A stretch of 64,000 nucleotides of DNA from the NCBI RefSeq assembly GCF_024345795.1, contig NZ_JAGQBU010000008.1, positions 41,960 through 105,959 on the forward strand, in the 5' to 3' direction. Positions 33,248 through 43,094 of the stretch are shown here, one piece after another (position 1 is the stretch's first letter; each line of letters begins with the position of its first letter). A model generated the notes under the pieces. That model searched no databases, had not been told where the DNA came from, and saw only the letters and a list, made by a program, of their open reading frames with translations. The DNA is from Synechococcus sp. J7-Johnson. GTDB taxonomy: Bacteria; Cyanobacteriota; Cyanobacteriia; PCC-6307; Cyanobiaceae. Made by a program: the position numbers and the translations under genes.

Positions 33248-34009
33248 TCAGCCCTGCCAGTGGTCCTTGCTGCGGCGACGGCTGGCGAACGTTTCCACAT
33301 CGCTGGCCCTGAGCATCAGGTTCGTGGCCCGCTCAAGGGCGATCGTGCTGGGGATGGTGGGCTGATTCCGCTTCCGCCGCTCCTCCACGGCCGCGAGCCG
33401 CTCCTGGATCGCCGCTCGCTCCGCCCCCGGCTCCGGACAGTTCGCCGCCGCCCAGCGCAGATTGTCGAGGGTGTACTCGTGGGCGCACCAGACGCGGGTG
33501 TCCCCGGGCAGGGCCCCCAGCCGCTGCAAAGAATGGTGCATCTCCGTGGGGCTTCCTTCGAACAGCCGCCCGCAACCAGCGGCGAAGATCGTGTCGCCGC
33601 AGAACAGCTCTCCCTGGCCATCCGCCAGCGGCGGCAGATAGAAGGCCAGGTGGCAGCGGGTGTGCCCGGGAACCGCCAGTACATCCACGCAGCGCCCCAG
33701 CAGCTCCAGCTGGTCGCCGTCCTGCAGGGACACGGTCTGGAAAGGAATGCGCGCCCGGTCCGCCCCTGAAGCCATCACAGCTGCATCAGGCCAGTGGCGC
33801 AGCAGACCCGGGGTGCCGTCGATGTGGTCCCGGTGGTGGTGGGTCTGCAGCACCGAGACCAGCTCAAGTCCCTTTCTCTCCAGCCAGGTGATCACCGGCT
33901 CGGACACACCGGGGTCCACCACCACCGCCCGTGCACCGTCGTGGAGCACGACGACGTAGTTGTCGTGCAGCACCGGGATCAGCTCCACCTCGCTATGACT
34001 CGCGTCCAT
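33248..34009 (-). CDS. gloB: Hydroxyacylglutathione hydrolase (glyoxalase II)
   Basis: 253 residues. The metallo-beta-lactamase motif [39 protein letters not shown] and [11 protein letters not shown] are all diagnostic for GloB, including the TLDNL element of glutathione binding. The enzyme hydrolyses S-lactoylglutathione to lactate and glutathione, completing methylglyoxal removal. THHHRDH differs from the common THHHxDHxGG only in its last residues (HIDG), a minor variation. The start is divergent from hisG with 29 bases between them. Confidence 0.95.
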   Translation of the reverse strand: MDASHSEVELIPVLHDNYVVVLHDGARAVVVDPGVSEPVITWLERKGLELVSVLQTHHHRDHIDGTPGLLRHWPDAAVMASGADRARIPFQTVSLQDGDQLELLGRCVDVLAVPGHTRCHLAFYLPPLADGQGELFCGDTIFAAGCGRLFEGSPTEMHHSLQRLGALPGDTRVWCAHEYTLDNLRWAAANCPEPGAERAAIQERLAAVEERRKRNQPTIPSTIALERATNLMLRASDVETFASRRRSKDHWQG

Positions 34010-34038
34010 CGGTAAAGTTCAGGTTGCGGTGTAAGTCC

Positions 34039-34710
34039 ATGATCACCGTCGCGCTAGCCAAAGGGGCACTACTCAAGGATTCGGTGCGCTGCTTCGCCGC
34101 CGCCGGGCTTGATTTCAGTGCCCTGCTCGATGCCGACAATCGCCAGCTGATGGTGCCCAGTCCCTGCGGCCGGGCCAGGGCCCTGCTGGTGCGTAACGGC
34201 GATGTTCCTGTCTATGTGGCGTATGGCCAGGCCCAGCTGGGTGTGGTTGGCGATGACGTGCTGCGCGAGCACCAGTTGCCGGTGGCACCACTGCTGGATC
34301 TGGGCTTCGGTGGCTGCCGCATGGCCGTGGCCGTGAAGGAAAACAGCGGCTACACCCAGGCGTCGGATCTGCCGGCTCACTGCCGGGTGGCCAGCAAGTT
34401 CGTGCGCTGCGCCGAAACCTTTTTTGCAGGGCTTGATCTGCCCGTGGAGCTGATCCATCTCACCGGCTCGGTCGAGCTGGGTCCGATCACCGGCATGTCA
34501 GAGGCGATCGTGGATCTGGTGGCAACCGGCCGCACCTTGCGGGACAACGGCCTGGTGGCCCTTGATGAGTTGTTCCACAGCACTGCCCGTCTGATCGGCA
34601 ATCCCCTGGCCCTGCGCTTCGATCTCGGCGAGCTGCAGCACATCATCGACAGGGTGGCCACCTCCAGCTGCGCGACGACCATGTCCGCCTCCGCCCCCTC
34701 CCAACGCTGA
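34039..34710 (+). CDS. hisG: ATP phosphoribosyltransferase, short form (HisG-S)
   Basis: 223 residues from the ATG at 34039; the upstream open frame overlaps gloB on the other strand and is not used. [16 protein letters not shown], then [24 protein letters not shown] and the PRPP-binding segment [27 protein letters not shown] match HisG. The absence of the C-terminal regulatory domain makes this the short form, which needs HisZ (a HisRS paralogue) encoded elsewhere. It catalyses the first step of histidine synthesis. The stop overlaps the start of the ABC exporter by one base. Confidence 0.95.
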   Translation: MITVALAKGALLKDSVRCFAAAGLDFSALLDADNRQLMVPSPCGRARALLVRNGDVPVYVAYGQAQLGVVGDDVLREHQLPVAPLLDLGFGGCRMAVAVKENSGYTQASDLPAHCRVASKFVRCAETFFAGLDLPVELIHLTGSVELGPITGMSEAIVDLVATGRTLRDNGLVALDELFHSTARLIGNPLALRFDLGELQHIIDRVATSSCATTMSASAPSQR

Positions 34711-36509
34711 TGGCCGCCCACGACAGCCAGCGGCTCAGGCGGCTGCTGCCCTACCTGCGCTACGACCGGCGCCGTCTGATCCTGGTGGTGCTGCTCCTGA
34801 TCCCCGTGGCTCTGGCCGCCGCGATCCAGCCGCTGTTGATCGGTCAGGCCATCGCCGTCCTGCGGGGTGAGCCCACGGCCGCCTGGTTGGCGGGGCAGAG
34901 CGTTTCGCAGGCGATCCGCACCCTGGTGCTGATTCTCTTCGGGGCGGTGCTGCTGCGACTGGCATTGCAGGGGGCCCAGTCCTACAGCGTCCAGGCGGTG
35001 GGCCAGCGGCTCACCGCCCGCATTCGCGACGACCTCTTCCGCCACGCCCTGGCCCTCTCGCTGCGCTTCCACGACCGCACTCCGGTGGGCAAGCTGCTCA
35101 CTCGCCTCACCAGCGATGTGGATGCCCTGGCCGAGGTGTTCGGCAGCGGCGCCGTGGGCGTGCTGGCCGATCTGGTCAGCCTGCTGGTGATCGGCGTCAC
35201 GATGATCAGCATCGAACCTCGCCTCGGTGCCCTGCTGCTGGCCAGTCAGGTGCCGGCCATTCTGGTGATCCTCTGGCTGCAGGGCCGTTACCGCAAGGCC
35301 AACTACCGGGTGCGTGAAGAGCTGAGCCAGCTCAACGCCGATCTGCAGGAGAACCTGCAGGGGCTTGAGGTTGTGCAGATGTTCCGGCGTGAGGCCACCA
35401 ACAGTGCCCGCTTCGCTGTCACCACCAACGCCTACCGCCGCGCCGTCACCGGCACGATTTTTTATGAAAGTGCCGTGTCGGCCTTCATCGAATGGGTGGC
35501 TCTCACCGCCGTGGCCGTGGTGCTGGCCATCGGAGGCTGGATGGTGATCGCCGGCACCATCGGCCTGGGCACCCTCACCACCTTCATCCTCTTTTCCCAG
35601 CGCCTGTTCGACCCCCTGCGCCAGCTGGCGGAGCGCTTCACCCAGATCCAGGGAGGACTCACGGCGGTGGAGCGCATCGGTGAGCTGATGGAGCAGCCGA
35701 TCGAGATCGCCGACCTGGAGCAGGGCCTGCGCAGCAGTGCCGCCCAACGCTCGGGGTTACTGCGAGCCAGCGCCGGTGAGGTGATCTTCGAGGCGGTGAG
35801 CTTCTCCTACCGCCCCGATGATCCGATCCTCACCGACCTGAGCTTCCGGATCGCCCCTGGAGAGAAGGTGGCTCTGGTGGGTCCAACCGGCTCCGGCAAG
35901 ACCACCATCATCCGGCTGCTCTGTCGGCTCTACGAGCCCCAGAGCGGCCGGATCCTGCTCGATGGCATCGACATCCGCGAGCTGCCCAGTGCCACCCTGC
36001 GCCAGCGGTTGGGGGTGGTCCTGCAGGACACCTTCCTGTTCAGCGGCAATGTGGCAGACAACCTTCGCCTCGATGCGCCGATCCCCCAGGCAGATCTGGA
36101 GCGGATCTGCGCCGAGCTGGGTCTCGATCCCCTGCTGCGTCGCCTGCCTGACGGCCTGGCCACTGAATTGCGTGAGCGGGGCGGGAACCTTTCCTCAGGT
36201 GAGCGCCAGCTGCTGTCGGTGGCGCGGGTGGCGATGCGGGATCCCTCCGTGCTGGTGATGGATGAGGCCACCGCCTTCATGGATCCCTCCACCGAGGCCA
36301 CTCTCCAGCGCGATCTGGAGCGGCTGCTCACCGGCCGCACCGCCATCGTCATCGCCCACCGCCTTGCCACCGTGGAGGCGGCCGACCGCATCCTGGTCCT
36401 GCGCCGGGGGCGACTGATCGAGCAGGGCACCCACCGGGAGCTGCGGGCTGCCGGTGGCCTCTATGCCGAGCTGGCGGACTTGCAGGAGCGGGGCCTGGCC
36501 CGCCTTTAA
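34710..36509 (+). CDS. ABC exporter, fused membrane and ATPase domains (MdlB/MsbA-like)
   Basis: 599 residues. Six predicted membrane helices fill the first ~320 residues (e.g. LILVVLLLIPVALAAAI, VLILFGAVLLRLAL, GVLADLVSLLVIGVTMI, WVALTAVAVVLAIGGWMV). The ATPase half has Walker A GPTGSGKTT, Q-loop VVLQDTFLF, signature LSSGERQLLSVARVA, Walker B VLVMDEATAFMD and IAHRL. It would act as a homodimer or heterodimer exporting lipids, peptides or drugs; the substrate is unknown. It is coupled to hisG (TGATG). Signature LSSGE instead of LSGGQ is within normal variation for this group. Confidence 0.9.
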   Translation: MAAHDSQRLRRLLPYLRYDRRRLILVVLLLIPVALAAAIQPLLIGQAIAVLRGEPTAAWLAGQSVSQAIRTLVLILFGAVLLRLALQGAQSYSVQAVGQRLTARIRDDLFRHALALSLRFHDRTPVGKLLTRLTSDVDALAEVFGSGAVGVLADLVSLLVIGVTMISIEPRLGALLLASQVPAILVILWLQGRYRKANYRVREELSQLNADLQENLQGLEVVQMFRREATNSARFAVTTNAYRRAVTGTIFYESAVSAFIEWVALTAVAVVLAIGGWMVIAGTIGLGTLTTFILFSQRLFDPLRQLAERFTQIQGGLTAVERIGELMEQPIEIADLEQGLRSSAAQRSGLLRASAGEVIFEAVSFSYRPDDPILTDLSFRIAPGEKVALVGPTGSGKTTIIRLLCRLYEPQSGRILLDGIDIRELPSATLRQRLGVVLQDTFLFSGNVADNLRLDAPIPQADLERICAELGLDPLLRRLPDGLATELRERGGNLSSGERQLLSVARVAMRDPSVLVMDEATAFMDPSTEATLQRDLERLLTGRTAIVIAHRLATVEAADRILVLRRGRLIEQGTHRELRAAGGLYAELADLQERGLARL

Positions 36510-36512
36510 GGA

Positions 36513-37280
36513 TCAGGGCAGCCGCTCCAGCCAGGCGTCGATCAGGGCGGCCAGCTGGCGGGGACACTCCCGCATCGGCAAGTGGCCGCAGTCGGGGATG
36601 ACGGCCAGTTCATGGCTTGGGGCATAGCCCGCCAGGTGGCGCACGTAACGAGGAGCCATCACCTGATCCAGGCTGCCCGCGATCCAGAGGCTCGGCACCC
36701 GCAGGGCGGCGGTGAGTGAGGGCAGCTGGCTGACGGCGCCGCGGTTGGTGCTGCAGGCCAGCAGGCCGCGGGCCGCGCGCGCGTCCGCCACCAACGGACT
36801 GCGGATCGCCGCCGTGCCTGGCAGCCGCGCCAGCCATCCCGGGCGGTAGCGCAGGAACAGGGAGCCCCCTTGCCGCACCCGGGCGAAGGCTCTGGGCTGA
36901 TACACCCCGCCACCGGCGGCGATCTGGATCACCCCCCGCAGCCGTGGCCCCAGGAGCCCGGCCGCGTGCAGGGCGATGCTGCCCCCCAGGGAGTGGCCCA
37001 TCAGCACGACGGGTGAGTTGGGATCGATCCGGTTACAGGCCTCGCTGACCCAGCGCCCATAGCTGGCCAGGCTCGGCTGCAGTCCAGCCGGGCGCGGCTC
37101 CGTTCCGAAACCCGGCAGATCAGGGCACCACAGACGCCAGCGGTTCTGCAGTTCGGCCGTCAGCGGGTCCCAGAGCCGGCCGGAGAGCATCCAGCCGTGC
37201 AGTGCGATCAGCAGCAGCCCGGGCTGGTCGGGTTCCAAGGCCTGGGAGCGAGAAACCAATCCCTTCAGGGGGTCTGCCAC
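36513..37280 (-). CDS. Alpha/beta hydrolase
   Basis: 255 residues. HGWMLSGRLWDPL holds the oxyanion region; the nucleophile elbow is GHSLGGS (serine in VVLMGHSLGG), an aspartate follows in GSLDQVMAP and the catalytic histidine lies in PDCGHLPMRE, so the triad is complete. Substrate is not shown; relatives include BioH- and MenH-type esterases. It converges with the ABC exporter (3 bases between stops). The 5' end faces the GNAT gene. Confidence 0.88.
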   Translation of the reverse strand: MADPLKGLVSRSQALEPDQPGLLLIALHGWMLSGRLWDPLTAELQNRWRLWCPDLPGFGTEPRPAGLQPSLASYGRWVSEACNRIDPNSPVVLMGHSLGGSIALHAAGLLGPRLRGVIQIAAGGGVYQPRAFARVRQGGSLFLRYRPGWLARLPGTAAIRSPLVADARAARGLLACSTNRGAVSQLPSLTAALRVPSLWIAGSLDQVMAPRYVRHLAGYAPSHELAVIPDCGHLPMRECPRQLAALIDAWLERLP

Positions 37281-37327
37281 CAGCCTGCCCTGGAACGCCC
37301 TCGATCGGGCAGGATCGTGCCAATGCG

Positions 37328-37834
37328 TTGCCTCGGCCGTCTGGTTTGGACACAGACCCGCTCCTTTCGAGCTTTTACGGCCCCGGCTGGCGCCATTGCC
37401 CCAGTCCGAACCCCCAGCTGGAGCTGGTGCTCAGCCTGGAGCGGGACATCGATCTGGTGGAACTCGAGCAGCTCTGTGATGCCGTCGGCTGGAGCCGCCG
37501 TCCGATCAGGCGTGTGCGCAAAGCCCTGCAGAACAGCCTGCTGAGGGTGGGCCTATGGCGCCATGACCCGAGGGTGCCACGCCTGGTGGGCTTCGCCCGC
37601 TGCACCGGCGATGGGGTGATGGAGGCCACGGTCTGGGATGTGGCCGTCCATCCCCTGTACCAGGGCGCTGGTCTGGGGCGGCAACTGATGGACTACGTGC
37701 TCGAGCAGCTCAGGCTGATGGAGGTGGACCGGGTCAGCCTGTTCGCCGATCCCGAAGTGGTGGGGTTTTATCAGTCCCAGGGGTGGGAGCTGGAACCTCA
37801 CCAGCGTCGTTGCGCCTTCTGGTATTCGCCCTGA
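37328..37834 (+). CDS. GNAT-family N-acetyltransferase
   Basis: 168 residues from a TTG at 37328; an upstream ATG at 37202 would overlap the divergent hydrolase gene. The acetyl-CoA binding motif is VWDVAVHPLYQGAGLGRQLMDYVLEQL, preceded by LVGFARCTGDG and followed by VSLFADPEVVGFYQSQGWELE. This set matches the small GCN5-related proteins (Ycf52-like) conserved in cyanobacteria and some plastids. The acceptor is not known; related plastid enzymes acetylate proteins or serotonin. No clear ribosome site supports any one start. Confidence 0.85.
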   Translation: MPRPSGLDTDPLLSSFYGPGWRHCPSPNPQLELVLSLERDIDLVELEQLCDAVGWSRRPIRRVRKALQNSLLRVGLWRHDPRVPRLVGFARCTGDGVMEATVWDVAVHPLYQGAGLGRQLMDYVLEQLRLMEVDRVSLFADPEVVGFYQSQGWELEPHQRRCAFWYSP

Positions 37835-37859
37835 CCCTCCTGAGCTCCAGACGGCCCGC

Positions 37860-38573
37860 TCAAAGCTGGTAGTACCGGGCTGCCAGGGTCGCGGGATCGG
37901 CGCCTCGGCGCCAGGCCTGGCGCAACCGGGCGTTGCGCCAGGCCGTGCTCCAGACCCCCAGGCGCCGCCAGCGCCGCCCATCCACCTGCACGGGTAGCCC
38001 CAGGTCGCGGATCGGGCCCAGCTGGCGCAGGCGCAGAATCAGATCGAGGTCCTCCATCAGGGGCAGGGCCCGCAGACCGCCGGCTCGCTCCAGCAGGCGC
38101 CGCGGCAGCAGCAGCCCCTGGTCGCCATAGGGCAGCTGGCCGAGGCCACTGCGCAGCCGTACGCCCCACTCCACCAGGCGCAGGGCAGGACCTGCCCCCT
38201 GGATCCCCAGGCGGAAACACCAGGGGGTCTCAGGGGCGGCCATTGCCCGCTGCACCGCCGACCACCATCCCGGCGCCAGACGCAGGTCGGCATGCAGCAA
38301 CAACAACCAGGCGGCACGGCTGCGGGCGACTCCCGCCGCCAGCTGACAGCCCCGCCCCCCCGCCGCCTGCATCACCCGTGCGCCCGCCAGGGCCGAGAGG
38401 CTGGGGCTGCCATCACGGCTGCCCCCATCCACCACCAGGCAGCTGTCGATCAGGCCGGCGGGAGCCATTGCCAGATCCGCCAGAAGGGCCGGCAAGTGCC
38501 CTGCCTCGTTCAGGGCAGGGATCACCACCGCCAGGGGGGCGCCGACGGTAGTTGGTGCAGCCGTTGCCCTCAC
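37860..38573 (-). CDS. Family 2 glycosyltransferase, TIGR04283 type
   Basis: 237 residues. LAVVIPALNEAGHLPALLADL starts a GT-A fold, VVDGGSRDGS is the nucleotide-sugar site, LLLLHADLRLAPGWW the metal-binding HAD variant, and PYGDQGLLLPRRLLERAGGLRALPLMEDLDLILRL the acceptor-side motif. The GDQG and MEDLDL motifs are specific for the TIGR04283 family, which has been proposed to act in arsenosugar synthesis. Its start overlaps the stop of the TIGR04282 gene (38570-38573). The pair usually occurs together, so they likely form one pathway. Confidence 0.88.
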   Translation of the reverse strand: MRATAAPTTVGAPLAVVIPALNEAGHLPALLADLAMAPAGLIDSCLVVDGGSRDGSPSLSALAGARVMQAAGGRGCQLAAGVARSRAAWLLLLHADLRLAPGWWSAVQRAMAAPETPWCFRLGIQGAGPALRLVEWGVRLRSGLGQLPYGDQGLLLPRRLLERAGGLRALPLMEDLDLILRLRQLGPIRDLGLPVQVDGRRWRRLGVWSTAWRNARLRQAWRRGADPATLAARYYQL

Positions 38574-39193
38574 CCCAGCCAGGGCTCCAGATCCCCGCGG
38601 CGGTCGAGGTCGCTGTGGACCGCCAGCTGAGCGGGTTCCAATCCCTCACAGGCGGCCCGCTCCAGGGTGCGGCGGAGCACGTCGGTGCCTCCCCAGGGAA
38701 TTCCGCTGAGCAGGCTGGACCGGCGTCCAGTCAGCCCGATCAGCCAGTAGCCCCCATCGCTGGCCGGGCCGAGCACCAGGGGGCTTTGGGTGAACGCTGC
38801 GAACGCCGCCTCGAGATCCGCGCTGCTCAGCAGGGGCAGGTCGGTGCCGATCAGCAGCACCTGCTGGGCACCCTCGCCGAAAGCTCGCGCCAGCTGCCTG
38901 GCCATCCGGCTGCCCAGGCCACCTATCCCCTGCAGCACAGCCCGATGAGCGCCGAGGCTGTGGCCCCAGCGTCGGGCGCCCCGCGGACCCAGGCCGCTCA
39001 CCGCCAGAACCAGCTCGATGCCGCCCAGCTGGCGGGCAGCAGTCAGGGTGTGTTCGCTCAGTCGGCGCTGGATCCGAGCGGCTGCCTCAGGGCCGATACA
39101 GGCCGCCAGGCGGCTTTTGCAACGTCCCGCTGCCGGCCAGCGGGCCATCACCACCAGCTGCCTCCTGGGACGGATCAGCGTCAGCGGGCTCAC
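38570..39193 (-). CDS. TIGR04282 (DUF2064) glycosyltransferase-like protein
   Basis: 207 residues. VMARWPAAGRCKSRLA is the typical start of the DUF2064 family (a K-S/T-R-L nucleotide-binding region like that of MobA/CofC), then LLIGTDLPLLSSADLEAAF and LGPASDGGYWLIGL. It is the standard partner of TIGR04283 proteins. A role in arsenosugar or other glycoside formation has been proposed for the pair; no arsenic gene is adjacent here. It overlaps htrA upstream by four bases and the TIGR04283 gene downstream by four, so the three form an operon. Confidence 0.88.
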   Translation of the reverse strand: MSPLTLIRPRRQLVVMARWPAAGRCKSRLAACIGPEAAARIQRRLSEHTLTAARQLGGIELVLAVSGLGPRGARRWGHSLGAHRAVLQGIGGLGSRMARQLARAFGEGAQQVLLIGTDLPLLSSADLEAAFAAFTQSPLVLGPASDGGYWLIGLTGRRSSLLSGIPWGGTDVLRRTLERAACEGLEPAQLAVHSDLDRRGDLEPWLG

Positions 39194-40350
39194 TCGCTGG
39201 AGCGCAGCTCCGCCGGCTCCAGCGAGATGCTGCGGCTGCTGTTCCCCCGTTTGATGCTGATCGACAGGGGCTGGCCCACCTTGCCCTGATCAACGGCCAC
39301 CTGCACTTCCGAAGGATTCTTCACCGCCTTGCCACCAACGGTCTCGATCAGGTCGCAGGGTTTCAGGCCCGCCTTGGCCGCCGGGCTGTCCTTGAGCACC
39401 TCCACCACCACGACCCCATCGATTTCCGGCAGGCGGCATTCGCTGGAGGTGGCATTGATCTCCCGGGCCAATCTGGGCGTGAGCGCCTGCAGTCGCACCC
39501 CTATGTAGGGGTGTGAGGCGCGTCCCTTCTCCAGGATCTGGGCGGCGATCTGCTTACCCAGGTTGATTGGGATCGCGAAGCTCAGGCCAGCCCCAGGCGC
39601 CTGGCGGATGGCGGTGTTCACGCCGATCACCTGACCGCGGTCGTTGATCAGGGGGCCGCCGCTGTTACCGGGGTTCACCGCCGCATCGGTCTGGATGTAG
39701 GGCACCCGCTGGCCTTCGCCGATGGCATTGGTGCGCTGAATCGCGCTGATGATGCCCGCCGTCACGGTGTTGTCGAGGCCAAGGGGGTTGCCGATGGCGA
39801 TAGCCCATTCACCGGGTCTCACCTGGCTGGAATCACCCAGGGGCGCCACCGGCAGCTTCTGGGCTACAACCCGGACCACAGCGATGTCGGTGAGGGGATC
39901 GGCGCCGAGCACCTTGCCGTTGAAGCTGCGCCCATCCGGCAGGGTCACCGACACTTCATTGGCACCCTCGACCACGTGGGCGTTGGTGAGGATCACCCCG
40001 TCGGAGCGGGTGATGAAGCCCGAGCCCTGGCCCTGCTGCTGCTGGATCGAGGGACCTCCACCGAACAGGCCTCCGAGGGGATTGATCACCCGCTTGACCG
40101 TGTCGATGCGCACCACAGCCGGACCGACCTTCTCGACCGCTTTGACGATGAAGTTACTGCCCACCTGAAGCGGCGCGGCTGGGGGGGCGTCGCTCACGCG
40201 GGGACCCGGGGCGGTGGGTCCACCCCTGGGCAGCCCAGGGATGTTCGGCAGCGGGATTGTGCAGCTGGCCAGGAGGAGTCCACAGAGGCCGGTGGCGGCC
40301 AGGACCCGGCGACGGGGCGTCAGGAGGCCAGGGGCGCGGTGGGGAGTCAT
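39190..40350 (-). CDS. HtrA/Deg-family serine protease, predicted lipoprotein
   Basis: 386 residues from the ATG at 40350; another ATG at 40386 is possible. The N-terminus is basic then hydrophobic and ends in LLLASC, a textbook lipobox, so the protein is likely lipid-anchored to a membrane facing the periplasm. Catalytic triad: H in LTNAHVVEG, D in DPLTDIAVV, S in VNPGNSGGPL. One PDZ domain follows (YIGVRLQAL, KDSPAAKAGLKPCDLIETV). It belongs to the HhoA/HhoB/HtrA group that degrades damaged proteins in cyanobacteria. It heads an operon with the TIGR04282/TIGR04283 genes and is divergent from dnaA. Confidence 0.9.
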   Translation of the reverse strand: MTPHRAPGLLTPRRRVLAATGLCGLLLASCTIPLPNIPGLPRGGPTAPGPRVSDAPPAAPLQVGSNFIVKAVEKVGPAVVRIDTVKRVINPLGGLFGGGPSIQQQQGQGSGFITRSDGVILTNAHVVEGANEVSVTLPDGRSFNGKVLGADPLTDIAVVRVVAQKLPVAPLGDSSQVRPGEWAIAIGNPLGLDNTVTAGIISAIQRTNAIGEGQRVPYIQTDAAVNPGNSGGPLINDRGQVIGVNTAIRQAPGAGLSFAIPINLGKQIAAQILEKGRASHPYIGVRLQALTPRLAREINATSSECRLPEIDGVVVVEVLKDSPAAKAGLKPCDLIETVGGKAVKNPSEVQVAVDQGKVGQPLSISIKRGNSSRSISLEPAELRSSE

Positions 40351-40449
40351 GGCAGGGGAGCGGACCGGGGCCGCGAAGCGCTTCATTAAAGACGGAGCGG
40401 GTCGGGGGAGCTGCCTATATTCGGCCACTGGCTGAGTGAGGGTTGGACG

Positions 40450-41883
40450 GTGCAGCAGGGTCAGGAGCTGTGGCACCAAGTCCAGGAGGCACTGCAGGCC
40501 AACCTCAGCAAGCCCACTTTTGAAACCTGGATCCGCCCGGCCCGCTGCACGGGCTACGCCGATGGGCAGCTCCAGTTGGAGGCTCCCAACAGCTTTGCCA
40601 GCGGCTGGCTGCGCAAGAACTACCTGGTGATGATCGCCGCGGTGGCCACCGATCTCGCCGGCCACGCCATTCAGGTGGAAGTCGGCACCGCCGCCGCGCA
40701 GGAGCTGGATGGGGCTCTGAATGGCTCCACTCCGGCCGAGCGCCCGGGCCCCGGCCAGCAGACGCTGGCCGGGGCCTCACCAGGGGCGGTGCTTAGGGCC
40801 ACAGTGGGCCCCAGCGGACCCACCGCCAGCGGCGAGACGCCCCGCCGACCGGCTCCGGGGCTCAACCCCCGTTATGTCTTCAACCGCTTCGTGGTGGGGC
40901 CGAACAGCCGCATGGCCCACGCGGCGGCCCTGGCGGTGGCAGAGGCGCCCGGCCGTGAATTCAATCCGCTTTTCCTCTGCGGCGGCGTCGGGCTGGGCAA
41001 GACCCACCTGATGCAGGCGATCGGCCACTACCGCCTGGAGATCGATCCGGAGGCCCGGGTCTTTTACGTCTCCACCGAAACCTTCACCAACGACCTGATC
41101 CAGGCGATCCGCAAGGACGGAATGCAGAAGTTCCGTGACCGCTATCGCGCCGCTGACCTGATCCTTGTTGACGACATCCAGTTCATCGAGGGCAAGGAAT
41201 ACACCCAGGAAGAGTTCTTCCACACCTTCAACGCCCTGCATGAGGCCGGTCGCCAGATTGTGATCGCCAGTGACCGCCCCCCCAGCCAGATCCCCCGCCT
41301 GCAGGAACGTCTGATTTCCCGCTTCTCGATGGGACTGATCGCCGACATCCAGACGCCCGACCTGGAAACCCGCATGGCGATCCTTCACAAGAAGGCCGAA
41401 CAGGAGCGCATGACCCTCCCCCGCGACCTGATTCAGTATCTGGCGGGGCGTTTCACCTCCAACATCCGCGAATTGGAGGGTGCCCTGACCCGGGCGGTGG
41501 CCTTCGCCTCGATCACCGGCCTGCCGATGACGGTGGAATCAGTGGCGCCGATGCTTGATCCCGTGGGCAACGAGGTGCCGGTCACCCCCCAGCAGGTGGT
41601 GGACAAGGTGTCCGAGGTGTTCGGGGTCAGCGCCGAGGAGATGCGCAGCAGCAGCCGCAAACGGGCTGTGAGCCAGGCCCGCCAGGTGGGCATGTACCTG
41701 CTGCGCCAGAGCACCGACCTGAGCCTGCCCCGCATAGGCGATGTCTTCGGCGGCAAGGACCACAGCACCGTGATGTATGCGGTGGAACAGGTGGAGAAGA
41801 AACTGGCGATTGATCCTTCCCTGGCCCGCCAGTTGCAACAGGTACGAGATCTGCTCCAGATCGACAGCCGTCGCCGTCGCTGA
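40450..41883 (+). CDS. dnaA: Chromosomal replication initiator DnaA
   Basis: 477 residues, GTG start. Domain I ([23 protein letters not shown]) at the N-terminus; a Gly/Pro-rich domain II; AAA+ core beginning [15 protein letters not shown], Walker [11 protein letters not shown] (~177-186), Walker [10 protein letters not shown] and sensor motifs; domain IV ends with [19 protein letters not shown], the DnaA-box recognition helix. It binds ATP and DnaA boxes to open the origin. No cluster of TTATCCACA boxes is seen in the 99-base divergent gap, and dnaN is not adjacent, so the origin is not obviously here, as is usual in cyanobacteria. Confidence 0.97.
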   Translation: MQQGQELWHQVQEALQANLSKPTFETWIRPARCTGYADGQLQLEAPNSFASGWLRKNYLVMIAAVATDLAGHAIQVEVGTAAAQELDGALNGSTPAERPGPGQQTLAGASPGAVLRATVGPSGPTASGETPRRPAPGLNPRYVFNRFVVGPNSRMAHAAALAVAEAPGREFNPLFLCGGVGLGKTHLMQAIGHYRLEIDPEARVFYVSTETFTNDLIQAIRKDGMQKFRDRYRAADLILVDDIQFIEGKEYTQEEFFHTFNALHEAGRQIVIASDRPPSQIPRLQERLISRFSMGLIADIQTPDLETRMAILHKKAEQERMTLPRDLIQYLAGRFTSNIRELEGALTRAVAFASITGLPMTVESVAPMLDPVGNEVPVTPQQVVDKVSEVFGVSAEEMRSSSRKRAVSQARQVGMYLLRQSTDLSLPRIGDVFGGKDHSTVMYAVEQVEKKLAIDPSLARQLQQVRDLLQIDSRRRR

Positions 41884-41892
41884 GATGGCAGG

Positions 41893-42843
41893 TCAGGTGA
41901 GCGGCAGGCTGGGATCGAGCCCTTCCACTTCCCCCTGAAACACGCGGCTGGCGGTGATGTCCTCGGCCTGGATCGTGATCAGGTCCAGCTTGGTCAGACC
42001 CCGCCCCATGTGGTTAAAGAGCCGGTTGGCCTGACGCATGCGTGCCCGGTCGATGGCATTGCGGATAGAGCGGCCATTGGCGAAGAAGGGCAGCTGCATA
42101 CGCCGCTGGATGTATTCGTAGAAGGCGGCCTTGGCCTCATCGCCGAAGCGGTAACTCTCGGCAGCCAGAATCAACTGGGCGATAGCCAGCAATTCTGCGG
42201 CGGTGTAATCAGGGAAATCTATGTGATTAGCCACCCGTGAGGAGAGGCCAGGATTCGACTGGTAGAAGATATCCATCTTGTCTTTGTAGCCTGCGAAGAT
42301 CACAACCAGGTCGTCGCGATTGTTCTCCATCACCTGAAGCAGGATCTCTATGGCTTCGGCGCCATAGTCCCGTTCGTTCTCAGGGCGGTAGAGATAGTAG
42401 GCCTCATCGATGAAAAGTACACCGCCCATTGCCTTCTTGAGCATGTCGCGGGTTTTGGGCGCGGTGTGGCCGATGTACTGGCCCACCAGATCATCCCGGG
42501 TTGCGGTGACGAGATGGCCCTTGCGCACGTATCCCAGCCGGTGCAGGATCTCGGAAATTCGCTCAGCCACGGTGGTCTTGCCGGTACCCGGCCTGCCCGT
42601 GAACGACATGTGCAGACTCGGCGCAGCCGTGGCCAGGCCCACCTGCTTGCGCGCTCGCTCCACCACCAGCAGCGCCGCTATCTCGCGGATGCGCGTTTTC
42701 ACCGGCTTGAGCCCGATCAGGTCGGCATCGAGTTGGTCAAGCACTTCCTGCACATTGGCGGCCTCGTAGGCCTCCTGCAGGTTGACCGGGGCATCCAGGT
42801 CGGAGAGAGCGTTGCCGGCTTCGGGCTCAGGCAAGGAGGTCAT
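41893..42843 (-). CDS. cbbX: CbbX, red-type Rubisco activase
   Basis: 316 residues. AAA+ protein with Walker [10 protein letters not shown] (~82-90), Walker [16 protein letters not shown], a pore-loop-like YIGHTAP segment (aromatic-glycine), sensor [15 protein letters not shown] and the [19 protein letters not shown] element typical of CbbX. It removes inhibitory sugar phosphates from Rubisco by pulling on its large-subunit tail. Its presence at the end of a form IA Rubisco/alpha-carboxysome gene series fits reports of CbbX in alpha-cyanobacteria. It overlaps the acRAF gene by 17 bases and converges with dnaA. Confidence 0.95.
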   Translation of the reverse strand: MTSLPEPEAGNALSDLDAPVNLQEAYEAANVQEVLDQLDADLIGLKPVKTRIREIAALLVVERARKQVGLATAAPSLHMSFTGRPGTGKTTVAERISEILHRLGYVRKGHLVTATRDDLVGQYIGHTAPKTRDMLKKAMGGVLFIDEAYYLYRPENERDYGAEAIEILLQVMENNRDDLVVIFAGYKDKMDIFYQSNPGLSSRVANHIDFPDYTAAELLAIAQLILAAESYRFGDEAKAAFYEYIQRRMQLPFFANGRSIRNAIDRARMRQANRLFNHMGRGLTKLDLITIQAEDITASRVFQGEVEGLDPSLPLT

Positions 42844-43084
42844 CGATGGCCGCAGCGAAAGCGTGGTCGGCGGAGGTGATCGGGCTGTCGTCGCCGTCGG
42901 AACGCAGGGTGATGTTCACGTAGGTGCGTCCGAAGCTGATGTCCGGGTAGCGGCCCTGCTGCACGCACAGGTCGTTGAGGCGGTCCAGGAAGGCCCGGTT
43001 GCTGGCGTAATCGGCGAATTCGATGCGCCGTTCGAGCCGCTCGGCTTGTTCGGGTTTCGGACGCGGGGTCCAGGGCTGCTCCAT
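42827..43084 (-). CDS. Alpha-carboxysome Rubisco assembly factor (acRAF, PCD-like)
   Basis: 85 residues from the ATG at 43084. The fold is that of pterin carbinolamine dehydratase ([57 protein letters not shown]), but the histidine-rich active site of true PCD (HHP) is not seen; the aligned region reads RYPDIS. Such non-enzymatic PCD-like proteins encoded with cso genes assist Rubisco assembly. It lies between chpX and cbbX in the same direction, 10 bases from the chpX stop and overlapping cbbX. An alternative upstream start would overlap chpX heavily. Confidence 0.85.
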   Translation of the reverse strand: MEQPWTPRPKPEQAERLERRIEFADYASNRAFLDRLNDLCVQQGRYPDISFGRTYVNITLRSDGDDSPITSADHAFAAAIDDLLA

Positions 43085-43094
43085 GAGAACCACG

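Noticed and set aside
34377..35747. A 456-codon frame antisense to the ABC exporter and hisG
   Set aside because: Gln/His-rich composition typical of shadows of GC-rich genes, no ribosome site, overlaps two certain genes.
40351..40449. Chromosomal origin next to dnaA
   Set aside because: The gap is only 99 bases, no TTATCCACA cluster or AT-rich unwinding region is present, and cyanobacterial origins are often not at dnaA.
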